From Halioglobus japonicus (GTDB lineage Bacteria; Pseudomonadota; Gammaproteobacteria; Pseudomonadales; Halieaceae), in contig NZ_CP019450.1 in the NCBI RefSeq assembly GCF_001983995.1, positions 3,286,001 through 3,350,000 of the forward strand: a DNA stretch of 64,000 nt, written 5' to 3'. The translations under genes and the position numbers were made by a program. This document shows positions 9,865 to 18,615 of this stretch, piece after piece (within the stretch, counting starts at the first letter, position 1; every line of letters starts with the position of its first letter). The notes below the pieces were generated by a model, which was given only the letters and a program-made list of their open reading frames with translations, made no database searches and was not told the origin of the DNA.

Positions 9865-9899
9865 TAAAAAAGCGGTATGACCCGTGCGATCATACCGCC
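9865..9899 (-). terminator. Rho-independent terminator between ihfB and lapA
   Basis: On the minus strand a 9-bp stem (GCGGTATGA paired with TCATACCGC, loop of 9 nt) is followed by six T residues. It starts about 20 nt after the ihfB stop. It would separate ihfB from lapAB, at least partly. Confidence 0.8.
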
Positions 9900-9918
9900 T
9901 GTATTGTTCAGGGCAAGT

Positions 9919-10215
9919 TTAAAGGCCCTGCTGAAGCCCCAGATTCACACGCTCGCGCAGTTCTTTGCCGGGCTTGAAATGGGGCACGTACTTGCCGGTC
10001 AGCTCTACTGCATCACCGGTTTTCGGGTTCCGGCCTCGACGCGGCTCGCGGTAGTGGAGGGAGAAACTGCCAAAGCCGCGGATCTCGATGCGATCGCCAG
10101 TCGATAACGACTGCGACATATGCTCGAGAATGGTCTTCACCGCCAGCTCAACGTCCTTGGAGGACAGCTGGTTCTGCTTGGCCGCAATGGATTCGATCAA
10201 TTCGCTTTTGGTCAT
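9919..10215 (-). CDS. ihfB: Integration host factor subunit beta
   Basis: This 98-residue DNA-bending protein of the HU/IHF family pairs with IhfA. The start is set at ATG 10215 (MTKSELIE), the conserved N-terminus; an in-frame GTG at 10239 would add eight residues not found in the family. It shows the GFGSF and RxGRNPKTG motifs of the DNA-binding arms. It lies downstream of rpsA as in most gammaproteobacteria, but here a decayed opposite-strand gene of more than 1 kb separates the two, so ihfB probably has its own promoter. Confidence 0.96.
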   Translation of the reverse strand: MTKSELIESIAAKQNQLSSKDVELAVKTILEHMSQSLSTGDRIEIRGFGSFSLHYREPRRGRNPKTGDAVELTGKYVPHFKPGKELRERVNLGLQQGL

Positions 10216-10301
10216 GGCTCTTATCGATTGTTTTTTCACCGGGAAGATATTGTGGACCCAGATTCTACGAAGCGCAAGTTCCTATTTTATATAGAAAAAG
10301 T

Positions 10302-11416
10302 GTGAATTTGTTCACAGCTCAGCGCGCTTTACCCCCTCCAGGCCTACAAATGCTGGGACCGACAGACAGGGGCTGTACGGCGCTCCAATCACTGCTGATG
10401 GACAGCGACATTGAAGTCAGCCGCGCGAGCAGTTTCTCCAATGGTGGGGAGAATGCCACCGGCACCATCAACAGCAACGACATAGCCCGCTTGTCCGATG
10501 TGAGCGTGCTGGATATTGGCGACGATGTTGAGGTGGGAAAAATCTATGGGAAAACTAACGATAGCGATGACACCATTGCCCAGACCATCATTAACAGCAT
10601 TGGCACCCTGCTCCTGACTGACATCCCCAGCCTGATGATTGGCACAGACTCAACCAATGGCGAGTTTGATATCGGCGGTATCGCCCTGGGCGATGATGAG
10701 GGAGATACCGGCGTCAACCAGATTACTGCGACAGCACAGGGCACGGTCACCATGGCCAACGTGAAGGCCGAAGTACAAAGCACTGTGCGCGTGGGAGTTA
10801 TCGATATCAGCTCTTCGCTGGAAGGTGGCAATACCGTGCCAAGCAGCGCCACTACCAGCAATGCGTTTGGCACCCTGACCCTGCAGAGTTCGTCGCTTGA
10901 TAGCCCCTCCGTCGAGGTGGGCATGGTTGCCGCAAACCATGAAGGCACGGCCACCGGTTCACTGGAACTCAGCCCGAGCTACCTGAAAGCAGACCAACTC
11001 ATTGTGGGCGAAGGGGCCGGGTCATCCTCAATGTGAACGGCCCCACCCGGGCATCACCGGACAATCTTGGCAGCGACGGCCTCTATGCAGCGATCGACGC
11101 AGACAATGTCGTGCTTGCCGGTGAAGTGGTGATTCGCGTCAACTACCAGCACGCACCCGGTGATTCAGAGACCATCAACCTGCTCAATGCCGACAACATT
11201 ACGATTGACCCCAGTGCTTCGGTGCTCATTGAAGGGCTGGCCTCAGGTATCAGGCTGACCAACCCAAGCGTCGTCGCCGCCGATTCGGGCAGCCGCTACT
11301 AGGCAGTTCTGAGTGCTGCCGACCCGCGCCCCGTTCCCGCCCTGGGGCTGTGGCAGCTGGCTGTGCTTGCCCTGCTGATCGCAGGACTGGGTGGAGGACT
11401 GCAGCGTCGCCGCTAA
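10302..11416 (+). pseudogene. Relic of a secreted/surface protein with a CTERM-like sorting signal
   Basis: The reading frame begins without a signal peptide (first ATG at 10398). It runs as a Ser/Thr/Asp/Gly-rich, beta-rich sequence to about 11015, shifts frame there (adding one G to the GGGG run restores it), and meets an in-frame TAG at 11300. Beyond the TAG it continues in the same frame to TAA 11414 with a Pro-Val-Pro-Ala motif, a hydrophobic helix and a terminal QRRR. That tripartite tail resembles IPTL/PEP-CTERM sorting signals. A missing start, a frameshift and a stop together indicate a decayed gene. It lies on the opposite strand between rpsA and ihfB, so it is an insertion in a usually tight operon. 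The body is not recognised. Confidence 0.65.
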
Positions 11417-11444
11417 CCAACACGGTTTCTCAACAGGGGCCCCA

Positions 11445-11471
11445 TAAAAAAAGGCCCGCTAATGCGGGCCT
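11445..11471 (-). terminator. Rho-independent terminator of rpsA
   Basis: An 8-bp stem (AGGCCCGC/GCGGGCCT with a TAAT-type loop) is followed by seven to eight T residues on the minus strand. It begins about 20 nt after the rpsA stop codon and should end the cmk-rpsA transcript. Confidence 0.9.
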
Positions 11472-11492
11472 TTCTCTTGAGGGGCTGGAGAA

Positions 11493-13169
11493 TTAATTCT
11501 CGCCCATCTGCGCCTTGATCAGGTCGCCGATAGTACCTGGAGAGGCCGCTTCCTGCTCGGACTCTTTCAGGGACTTCACAGCTTCCTGCTCATCGTCGTA
11601 GTCCTTGGCCTTGATGGACAGTACTACGCCGCGGTTCTTGCGATCCACAGAGACGATCTTGGCTTCAACAGTGTCGCCAACCTTGAAGGAGTTGCGAGCA
11701 TCTTCAACGCGGTCGCGAGAGATGTCAGACGCCTTCAGGATGCCTTCAACTTCGTCAGCCAGCTTGATGATCACTTCTTTGGCATCAACTTCGATAACTT
11801 CGCCGCTCACGATGGAGCCGCGGTCGTTAACGGCGATGTAGTTGCCGAAGGGATCGTCTTCCAGCTGCTTGATGCCCAGGGAGATGCGCTCGCGCTCGGG
11901 GTCGATGGACAGGATAACTGTCTCGATCTCGTCGCCCTTCTTGTAGTTGCGAACCGCTTCTTCGCCAGCTTCGTTCCAGCTGATGTCGGACAGGTGTACC
12001 AGGCCGTCGATGTTGCCTTCCAGACCGATGAAGATACCGAAGTCAGTGATGGACTTGATAGAGCCGGAAATCTTGTCGCCTTTCTGGCACTTGGCCGCGA
12101 AAGCGTCCCAGGGGTTCTGCATGCACTGCTTGATACCCAGGGAGATACGACGACGTTCTTCGTCGATGTCCAGAACCATAACTTCCACTTCGTCGCCCAG
12201 CTGGACGATCTTGGAGGGGTGTACGTTCTTGTTCGTCCAGTCCATTTCGGACACGTGTACCAGACCCTCGACACCCTCTTCCAGCTCGGCAAAACAGCCG
12301 TAGTCGGTGAGGTTGGTGATCTTGGCCTTGACGCGGCTGCCCTCGGGGTAGCGACCGGTGATTTCCACCCAGGGATCTTCACCCAGTTGCTTCAGACCCA
12401 GGGAAACGCGGTTGCGCTCGCGGTCGAACTTGAGAATCTTGACGTCGATTTCCTGGCCAACTTCTACGATCTCGGAAGGATGCTTGATGCGCTTCCAGGC
12501 CATATCGGTGATGTGCAGCAGGCCGTCTACGCCGCCCAGATCTACGAAAGCACCGTAGTCGGTCAGGTTCTTGACGATACCCTTGACGGACATGCCTTCC
12601 TGCAGGGTCTCCAGCAGAGCTTCGCGCTCTTCGCTGTTGGCTGCTTCCATAACAGCGCGACGTGAAACAACCACGTTGTTGCGCTTCTGGTCCAGCTTGA
12701 TGACCTTGAATTCGAGTTCCTTGCCTTCCAGGTGGACGGTCTCGCGAACGGGACGTACGTCAACCAGGGAGCCCGGCAGGAACGCGCGGATAGTGTTGAT
12801 GTCGACGGTGAAGCCACCTTTGACCTTGCCGTTGATGACGCCCTTAACCACTTCTTCAGCTTCGTGGGCGGCTTCCAGCTCTTTCCAGGCTTCGGCGCGC
12901 TTGGCTTTCTCGCGAGACAGCTTGGTTTCACCAAAGCCATCTTCTACGGATTCCAGGGCGACCTGTACTTCGTCACCAATGCTGAGTGTGCACTCGCCGG
13001 TGGCGTCGGTGAACTGGGAACGGGGGATGATACCTTCAGACTTCAGGCCCGCGTGAACGGTAACCCAGTCGTTGTCGATGTCGATAACAACGCCGGTTAC
13101 GATGGCACCGGGCTGCATGTCGACGGTTTTCAGGCTCTCTTCAAATAATTCGGCGAAAGATTCGCTCAT
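11493..13169 (-). CDS. rpsA: 30S ribosomal protein S1
   Basis: This 558-residue protein has six S1 RNA-binding repeats, recognisable by recurring motifs such as [29 protein letters not shown] and [15 protein letters not shown], and by SLGIKQ at repeat ends. S1 binds mRNA leaders on the 30S subunit and is essential in related bacteria. Length and repeat number match E. coli S1. Codon use is strongly biased, as expected for high expression. It follows cmk by 141 nt, and a strong terminator lies just downstream. Confidence 0.98.
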   Translation of the reverse strand: MSESFAELFEESLKTVDMQPGAIVTGVVIDIDNDWVTVHAGLKSEGIIPRSQFTDATGECTLSIGDEVQVALESVEDGFGETKLSREKAKRAEAWKELEAAHEAEEVVKGVINGKVKGGFTVDINTIRAFLPGSLVDVRPVRETVHLEGKELEFKVIKLDQKRNNVVVSRRAVMEAANSEEREALLETLQEGMSVKGIVKNLTDYGAFVDLGGVDGLLHITDMAWKRIKHPSEIVEVGQEIDVKILKFDRERNRVSLGLKQLGEDPWVEITGRYPEGSRVKAKITNLTDYGCFAELEEGVEGLVHVSEMDWTNKNVHPSKIVQLGDEVEVMVLDIDEERRRISLGIKQCMQNPWDAFAAKCQKGDKISGSIKSITDFGIFIGLEGNIDGLVHLSDISWNEAGEEAVRNYKKGDEIETVILSIDPERERISLGIKQLEDDPFGNYIAVNDRGSIVSGEVIEVDAKEVIIKLADEVEGILKASDISRDRVEDARNSFKVGDTVEAKIVSVDRKNRGVVLSIKAKDYDDEQEAVKSLKESEQEAASPGTIGDLIKAQMGEN

Positions 13170-13310
13170 TACACATTACCTATAGGTTTGGTTGTCCGGG
13201 CCTCCAGCAGGCGCGGGTCAATTAAATTCACACCTCTGCCCCGCCCTGTCTGGATTTCGGCAGGAACCGAGATGTTTAAGCCATTTAAAGGAATTTACGG
13301 ACGTTAGCCG

Positions 13311-13988
13311 CTAGTTCAGACCTCTTCGCGTCACTTCGAGCATCACCTGATCAAAAACCTGCTCGATCGGAGTGGCGGTACTATCGATGACGATGGCGTC
13401 TTCTGCGGGCACCAGGGGAGAGACAGAGCGGCTTGAATCGCGCGCATCTCTCTCCTGGATGTCCTCCAGAAGGCGCGGGAGACTAACACTTTCGCCCTTT
13501 GAAATCAACTGCTTATAGCGGCGCTCGGCGCGCTCTTCGGCAGAGGCCGTGAGGAAAAACTTGAGGGGAGCCGCCGGAAAAACCACGGTACCCATGTCGC
13601 GACCGTCAGCGACCAGTCCCGGCGGGCGACAAAACTCGCGCTGCCGGGCGAGCAATGCGTCGCGTACGGCGGGAATCGCAGCGACCTTGGAAGCACCGCG
13701 ACCGCCCTCTTCCGTGCGAATGACACCGGACACATCGGTACCTTTATAGGCCACCAGCACCTCACCGGAGTCAGCGTAGGTGAAGCTGACATCCAGGTGA
13801 CGCGCGACCTCGGTGACCGCCGGATGATCATCCAAGCTAAGCCCTTCCATGAGGCAGGCCTGGCCGGTGACACGATACAGGGCGCCGCTATCGAGGAAGT
13901 GCCAGCCGAGCTTCTCCGCCAGCAGGTGACTGATGGTGCCCTTACCGGCGCCTGAGGGTCCATCCACGGTAATAACCGGACTCGTCAT
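13311..13988 (-). CDS. cmk: Cytidylate kinase
   Basis: This 225-residue cytosolic NMP kinase phosphorylates CMP and dCMP. It shows the P-loop GPSGAGKGT near residue 11 and the CMP-binding segments LDSGALYR and DGRDMGTVVFP. Length is normal. Start ATG 13988 overlaps nothing and lies 3 nt after the aroA stop, so it is cotranscribed with aroA. The cmk-rpsA pairing is conserved across gammaproteobacteria. Confidence 0.96.
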   Translation of the reverse strand: MTSPVITVDGPSGAGKGTISHLLAEKLGWHFLDSGALYRVTGQACLMEGLSLDDHPAVTEVARHLDVSFTYADSGEVLVAYKGTDVSGVIRTEEGGRGASKVAAIPAVRDALLARQREFCRPPGLVADGRDMGTVVFPAAPLKFFLTASAEERAERRYKQLISKGESVSLPRLLEDIQERDARDSSRSVSPLVPAEDAIVIDSTATPIEQVFDQVMLEVTRRGLN

Positions 13989-13991
13989 AGG

Positions 13992-15296
13992 CTAGCCCGC
14001 CTGCGCCGTAATTTGCAGTCCGAGCCCTCGCGCCAATGCGTCAAAACCCGGGAAGGAGGTGGCCACATGATCGCAATCCAGTACCCGGATTTCCTGCTCG
14101 GCCCGCAGGGCGGCAATGCTGAACGCCATGGCGATACGATGATCCATGTGCGTGCGAATCTCGCCGCCGCCCATTTTGCCGCCCTCAATGATAATGCCGT
14201 CGTCGAGCAATTCGTTGCTGACGCCGAGTGTGTCCAGGCCCTCGGCCATGGCCGCGAGACGGTCACTTTCCTTAACCCGCAGCTCCTCGGCGCCGCGCAA
14301 AACTGTGCGACCCTCGGCACAGGCAGCCGCAATAAACAGTACCGGAAACTCGTCGATCGCCAAGGGCACCTGGTCCTCGGGAATTTCGATGCCCTTCAGC
14401 GGCGCGTAGCGCACATGAATGTCTGCGACAGGCTCGCCGCCGACCTCACGCTCGTTTTTAAGGGTGATATCCGCCCCCATGAGCGTGAGAATATTGAGAA
14501 TGCCAATCCGCGTGGGGTTAATGCCCACGTGGGTTAACAACAGATCAGAACCGGGGGCAATGCTTGCGGCCACCAAGAAGAATGCCGCCGAGGAGATGTC
14601 CGCCGGCACATCGATTTCACCGCCTTTGAGGCTGCCGCCTCCCTGCAGGCTGATGACTTCATTTTCGCACTTCACCTCATAGCCGAAACCGCGCAGCATG
14701 CGTTCGGTATGATCGCGTGTTGGGGCTGGTTCAGTGACGGAGGTCCGTCCCTGGGCATACAGGCCCGCCAGCAGCGCACAGGATTTCACTTGGGCGCTGG
14801 CCATGGGCAGGTCGTAGTGAATCCCTTCCAGGGTCTTGCCGCCCTTGATACGCAGTGGTGGACGGCCACCCTCTTCCGACGCAATCTCCGCGCCCATGTT
14901 TTCAAGCGGGGTAATCACCCGGCCCATCGGGCGACTGCACAGCGAGGCGTCACCTGTCAGTACAGTATCGAAGGGCTGGCCCGCCATCAGGCCGGCCATC
15001 AGGCGCATACCCGTACCGGCATTGCCCAGATCCAGCGGCTCGGACGGTGCTTTGAGACCGTGCAGGCCGACGCCGTGCACGATGACTTCACCCTCGCCGC
15101 GGCGCTCGATCTCCACACCCATAGCCTGGAAGGCTCCAAGGGTTGCCAGCGCATCCTCGCCTTCGAGGAAGCCCTTTACGTGGGTAGTGCCCTCGGCCAG
15201 GGCGCCGAGCATGATGGAGCGATGCGACATGGATTTGTCGCCGGGAACACGGGCTTCACCATTAATGGTGCCACCGGGTTTGAGCAGGAATTCCAT
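13992..15296 (-). CDS. aroA: 3-phosphoshikimate 1-carboxyvinyltransferase (EPSP synthase, class II-like)
   Basis: This 434-residue enzyme joins shikimate-3-phosphate with PEP in the aromatic pathway. It shows the N-terminal PGDKSMSHR motif, LGNAGTGMRL, SRPMGRV, PMASAQVKS and TRDHTERML. The last three are the pattern of class II synthases (as in Bacillus and strain CP4) and differ from the E. coli class I ERPIGHL pattern. In Pseudomonas the corresponding domain is fused to TyrA; here tyrA is a separate gene 122 nt upstream, with a repeat element in the gap. Start ATG 15296 is supported by the conserved N-terminus. Confidence 0.96.
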   Translation of the reverse strand: MEFLLKPGGTINGEARVPGDKSMSHRSIMLGALAEGTTHVKGFLEGEDALATLGAFQAMGVEIERRGEGEVIVHGVGLHGLKAPSEPLDLGNAGTGMRLMAGLMAGQPFDTVLTGDASLCSRPMGRVITPLENMGAEIASEEGGRPPLRIKGGKTLEGIHYDLPMASAQVKSCALLAGLYAQGRTSVTEPAPTRDHTERMLRGFGYEVKCENEVISLQGGGSLKGGEIDVPADISSAAFFLVAASIAPGSDLLLTHVGINPTRIGILNILTLMGADITLKNEREVGGEPVADIHVRYAPLKGIEIPEDQVPLAIDEFPVLFIAAACAEGRTVLRGAEELRVKESDRLAAMAEGLDTLGVSNELLDDGIIIEGGKMGGGEIRTHMDHRIAMAFSIAALRAEQEIRVLDCDHVATSFPGFDALARGLGLQITAQAG

Positions 15297-15323
15297 AGTT
15301 TTTCTTTCTCTCTAACTTACACA

Positions 15324-15410
15324 CCGTCATTTCTGCCAAGGTAGGAATCCAGAGAGCCATGAGCTACAAACCCATACCTCTCCGGACGCCGGCCAACGCT
15401 GGCATGACGA
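15324..15410. repeat. REP/MITE-like palindromic intergenic repeat
   Basis: The tyrA-aroA gap holds an element bounded by inverted ends (ACCGTCAT at the left, ATGACGA at the right). Inside are two imperfect hairpins, TTCTGCCAAGGTAGGAA and GCCGGCCAACGCTGGC. The sequence matches the general pattern of a short repeat common in proteobacterial intergenic DNA (CGTCATTCCxGCGAAxGCxGGAATCCAG, then CCGGCCAACGCxGGCATGACG), as I remember it. It has no coding capacity. It could affect mRNA processing between tyrA and aroA. Confidence 0.7.
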
Positions 15411-15417
15411 CGCAAAT

Positions 15418-16323
15418 TTATTTGCCCTTGGCGCGCTCAGCAAGTATGGCGGCAAATTCGTCCCTGGCCGCCTTGGCACGCGTAAATGTAGCGTGCATTC
15501 CGTCGCTATCTTCGCCGGCCACCGCGGTCCGCAGATCGGCCAGATGACCGCTGAACAGGTCTATCGCCTCGAGCAATGCGGCTTTATTGGCTATCGCTAT
15601 ATCTCGCCACATCACCGGGTCAGAGGATGCTATACGGGTAAAGTCTCGAAAACCACCCGCCGCAAATCGGAAGATGTCATCGCTGGCATCTGATTGCGCC
15701 AGGGCATCCACCAGCGCATAGGCCAGCACATGCGGCAGATGGCTGGTCGCGGCCAGCACCGCATCGTGCTGAGCCACGTCCATGTCGACCACATCGGCGC
15801 CCGTGGCCAGCCACATATCGCGCACCAGGCTCACGGCATCGGCATCGTTCTCGGCCACCGGCGTCAGAATGACACGGTGGTTAATGTACAGGTCCGCGCG
15901 CGAAGCGGCGACACCGCTCTGCTCGGAACCGGCGATAGGGTGACCCAGCACAAAGCGGGGGGGATATTGGCCATCGCAGATACGCCGCGCGGCGCGCTCC
16001 AGATTACCTTTAACGCTGGCGGCGTCGGTGACAATCGGCGCGTCAGCGCGCCCGGCAATGGCCGGCAGAATCTGCGCCAGCACCTGTTCGGCCACCAGCG
16101 TCGGGGTACAGATCACCAGTATGTCCGCGCTGTCGATTACTTCCGCGAGATCCAGGGTAAAACTGTCGATAACGCCCAGCTCCACACCTTTCTCCAGTGA
16201 CGGCGCGCGATGGCCATAACCAATAACCCGCTCACAAAAGCCATTCGTTTTCAGCGCCCGGGCCAGGGAGCCGCCAATCAGGCCGAGGCCGAGCACGGCC
16301 ACTGTATTCACACGTGTTGCCAT
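15418..16323 (-). CDS. tyrA: Prephenate dehydrogenase
   Basis: This 301-residue protein has an N-terminal NAD-binding fold (VLGLGLIGGSLA near residue 10) and a helical prephenate-dehydrogenase domain. It shows HPIAGSEQSG and the later TSHLPHVLAYAL motif (active-site His region). It oxidises prephenate to 4-hydroxyphenylpyruvate for tyrosine. It is monofunctional: no chorismate mutase and no fused AroA. It follows pheA with a 6-nt gap, so pheA, tyrA and probably aroA form one aromatic operon. Some arogenate dehydrogenases share these motifs, so substrate choice is not certain. Confidence 0.92.
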   Translation of the reverse strand: MATRVNTVAVLGLGLIGGSLARALKTNGFCERVIGYGHRAPSLEKGVELGVIDSFTLDLAEVIDSADILVICTPTLVAEQVLAQILPAIAGRADAPIVTDAASVKGNLERAARRICDGQYPPRFVLGHPIAGSEQSGVAASRADLYINHRVILTPVAENDADAVSLVRDMWLATGADVVDMDVAQHDAVLAATSHLPHVLAYALVDALAQSDASDDIFRFAAGGFRDFTRIASSDPVMWRDIAIANKAALLEAIDLFSGHLADLRTAVAGEDSDGMHATFTRAKAARDEFAAILAERAKGK

Positions 16324-16329
16324 CGGAAC

Positions 16330-17457
16330 CTAGAGCACCGCCTGTGGGTAAGAGCCCAGAGGTTTGAGCAGAATCGACTGCTCTTCCAGCTCTCTGACAA
16401 TGCCGGCGACGTTCTCGTCCTGCATGTGGCCTTCGAACTCGATGAAAAAGACGTAGGCCCACTTCTCCGTGCGCGAGGGTCGGGTATCAATACGCGTGAG
16501 GCTGACACCGGCCTTGCGGAACGGATCCAGCAAGGTAAACAGGGCTCCGGGCTTGTTGCGGCTGGAGACAATAATTGAGGTTTTATCGCGTCCTGACGCA
16601 GGCACTTCTTCACGGCCGATGATCAGGAAGCGGGTGGTGTTGTCGGCGTAGTCTTCGATATGTTCGGCGAGCTTCTCAAGACCGTAAAGCTCCGCGGCCA
16701 TATCGCCCGCGATTGCGGCGACACCGGGAATTTCCAGGGCCATACGCGCGGCTTCGCCGTTGCTGCTGACAGCCTCGCGCTCGATGTCCGGCCAGTTGCG
16801 GTCGAGCCAATTGCGACACTGCGCCAGGGCCTGCTGGTGGGCGCAGATGCGCTTGATCTCACCCTTGCCCGTGTGGCCGGCCACCAACAGGTGGTGGGCT
16901 ATGCCCATCTCGACTTCACCGGAGATCTTCAGGGAAGAATCCATGAAATTGTCCAGAGTGTGGCTGACCATGCCCTCAGTGGAATTTTCCACCGGTACCA
17001 CACCGTAATTGCATTCGCCCGACTCTACCTGGGCGAACACAGAGGCAATCGTGCCCTGAGGCACGCAGACCGCAGCGTGGCCAAAGTGCTTGATGGCTGC
17101 CGCCTGGGTAAACGTACCCTCGGGGCCAAGGTAGGCCACCTGCAGCGGTTTCTCCAGCGCCAGGCAGGCGGACATAACCTCGCGGAAAATATGCGCCACG
17201 GTTTCACCCGCCAGCGGCCCCTGCTCGCGATCAATAATGCGCTGTAACACCTGGGCCTCACGCTCAGGACGGTAGTACACCACCTCGGCTTCCGCGTCGC
17301 CCGCTTCCTGGGCAGCCTGCACCTCGGCCAGTTTGATGTCGGCCACCCGCTGGGCACACTTGGCCCGACGGCTGATCAGTTGCTGGATTTCCCGATCAAT
17401 CGCGTCGATATCGACGCGCACTTCATCGAGAGTACGATTGTCACCGTTGTCCGCCAT
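16330..17457 (-). CDS. pheA: Bifunctional chorismate mutase/prephenate dehydratase (P-protein)
   Basis: This 375-residue protein has three parts. An AroQ-type chorismate mutase helix bundle (RVDIDAIDREIQ, about 1-95) is followed by a prephenate dehydratase domain (LGPEGTFT, PVENSTEG, and the TRFLI motif), then a C-terminal ACT domain (KPGALFTLL, with DTRPSR in place of the usual ESRP). It makes phenylpyruvate from chorismate, and the ACT domain is the expected site of phenylalanine feedback. ATG 17457, 4 nt after the serC stop, is preferred over an upstream TTG inside serC. The hisC paralogue that sits between pheA and tyrA in Pseudomonas is absent. Confidence 0.96.
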   Translation of the reverse strand: MADNGDNRTLDEVRVDIDAIDREIQQLISRRAKCAQRVADIKLAEVQAAQEAGDAEAEVVYYRPEREAQVLQRIIDREQGPLAGETVAHIFREVMSACLALEKPLQVAYLGPEGTFTQAAAIKHFGHAAVCVPQGTIASVFAQVESGECNYGVVPVENSTEGMVSHTLDNFMDSSLKISGEVEMGIAHHLLVAGHTGKGEIKRICAHQQALAQCRNWLDRNWPDIEREAVSSNGEAARMALEIPGVAAIAGDMAAELYGLEKLAEHIEDYADNTTRFLIIGREEVPASGRDKTSIIVSSRNKPGALFTLLDPFRKAGVSLTRIDTRPSRTEKWAYVFFIEFEGHMQDENVAGIVRELEEQSILLKPLGSYPQAVL

Positions 17458-17461
17458 GGGC

Positions 17462-18541
17462 TTACCCGTTGCGTTGCTCAAAGTCCTGCATGAAAGTTAT
17501 CAGCGCGTCGACCGCGTCCTCACCCACTGCGTTATAAATGCTGGCGCGCATTCCGCCCACCGAACGATGCCCTTTCAGGTTGAGCAAGCCGGCTTCGTCA
17601 GCGTCCGCCAGGAACTGTTTGTCCAGGCCGGCATCAGCCAGGGTGAATGGCACGTTCATCAGCGAGCGGCTCTGCAACTCGACCGGGTTGGCGTAAAAAT
17701 CCGACCCGTCAATCTCTGCATACAGTTTCTCGGCTTTGCGGCGGTTAACCGCCTCCATCGCCGTCAGACCGCCCTGCTCTTGCAACCAGTCGAACACAAG
17801 GCCGGCCAGGTACAGTGCAAACGTGGGCGGGGTGTTGTACATGGAATCGTTGTCCGCCGCCGTCTGCCAGTTCAGCATGGCCGGACACACCGCTTGGGCG
17901 TTGCCCAGCAGTTCGCGCCGCACGATGACAATAGTCAGGCCGGCAGGGCCAATATTCTTCTGGGCGCCGGCGTAGATCACACCGTAATCGTCGACGCTGA
18001 CCGGACGGGACAGAATCGTTGACGACATATCCACCACCAGCGGCGCCGCCGTTTCGGGCACCCAGAAATACTCCACACCGCCGATCGTTTCATTGGGTGT
18101 GTAGTGCAGATAGGCCGCGCCATCAGTCAGATGCCAGCTGTCCCGGGGCGGGATGGTGGCAAAGTTGGTGTCTTCGGAAGAGGCAGCCACATTGACATTG
18201 CCGTAACGCTTGGCCTCGGCAATGGCTTTCTTGGACCATTGTCCGGTATTGATGTAATCCGCTGTGCCGTTGTCGCCCATGAGATTCAGGGGCACCGCCG
18301 AGAACTGGGTGCTGGCACCCCCTTGCAGGAACAGCACGGCGTAGTCATCGGAAATACCCATCAGCTCGCGCAAAGTCGCCTCGGCGCGCTCTGCCACACT
18401 CACAACTTCGGGGCTGCGGTGGCTCATCTCCATAATGGACAGGCCAGCGCCGTGCCAATCGAGCATCTCGTCGCGCGCTTTTTCCAGCACCGCCTCAGGC
18501 AGAGCAGCAGGACCGGCGCAGAAATTGTACTTGCGAGTCAT
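17462..18541 (-). CDS. serC: Phosphoserine aminotransferase
   Basis: This 359-residue PLP enzyme of serine and pyridoxine synthesis has the expected start (YNFCAGPAALP) and a GASTQF cofactor-binding loop. The Schiff-base lysine lies in AGAQKNIGPAG. Normal length. It lies between gyrA and pheA as in Pseudomonas, separated from gyrA by a 31-nt palindrome (18582-18612) and from pheA by only 4 nt. Confidence 0.97.
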   Translation of the reverse strand: MTRKYNFCAGPAALPEAVLEKARDEMLDWHGAGLSIMEMSHRSPEVVSVAERAEATLRELMGISDDYAVLFLQGGASTQFSAVPLNLMGDNGTADYINTGQWSKKAIAEAKRYGNVNVAASSEDTNFATIPPRDSWHLTDGAAYLHYTPNETIGGVEYFWVPETAAPLVVDMSSTILSRPVSVDDYGVIYAGAQKNIGPAGLTIVIVRRELLGNAQAVCPAMLNWQTAADNDSMYNTPPTFALYLAGLVFDWLQEQGGLTAMEAVNRRKAEKLYAEIDGSDFYANPVELQSRSLMNVPFTLADAGLDKQFLADADEAGLLNLKGHRSVGGMRASIYNAVGEDAVDALITFMQDFEQRNG

Positions 18542-18581
18542 AGGTCGGATCTCACTTTTAAGGTATCAAAACGGGGACTGC

Positions 18582-18612
18582 GGACAGACCCCCTTTAAAA
18601 GGGGGTCTGTCC
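18582..18612. repeat. Near-perfect palindrome between gyrA and serC
   Basis: Arms GGACAGACCCCC and GGGGGTCTGTCC (12 bp) flank TTTAAAA, giving almost full dyad symmetry. It begins 4 nt after the gyrA stop on the minus strand. The GGGGTCTGTCC core resembles short palindromic repeats that are spread by REP-associated transposases in other gammaproteobacteria (recollection, not a search). It could also act as a weak terminator or attenuator for gyrA, though the U-run is poor. Confidence 0.7.
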
Positions 18613-18615
18613 CCA

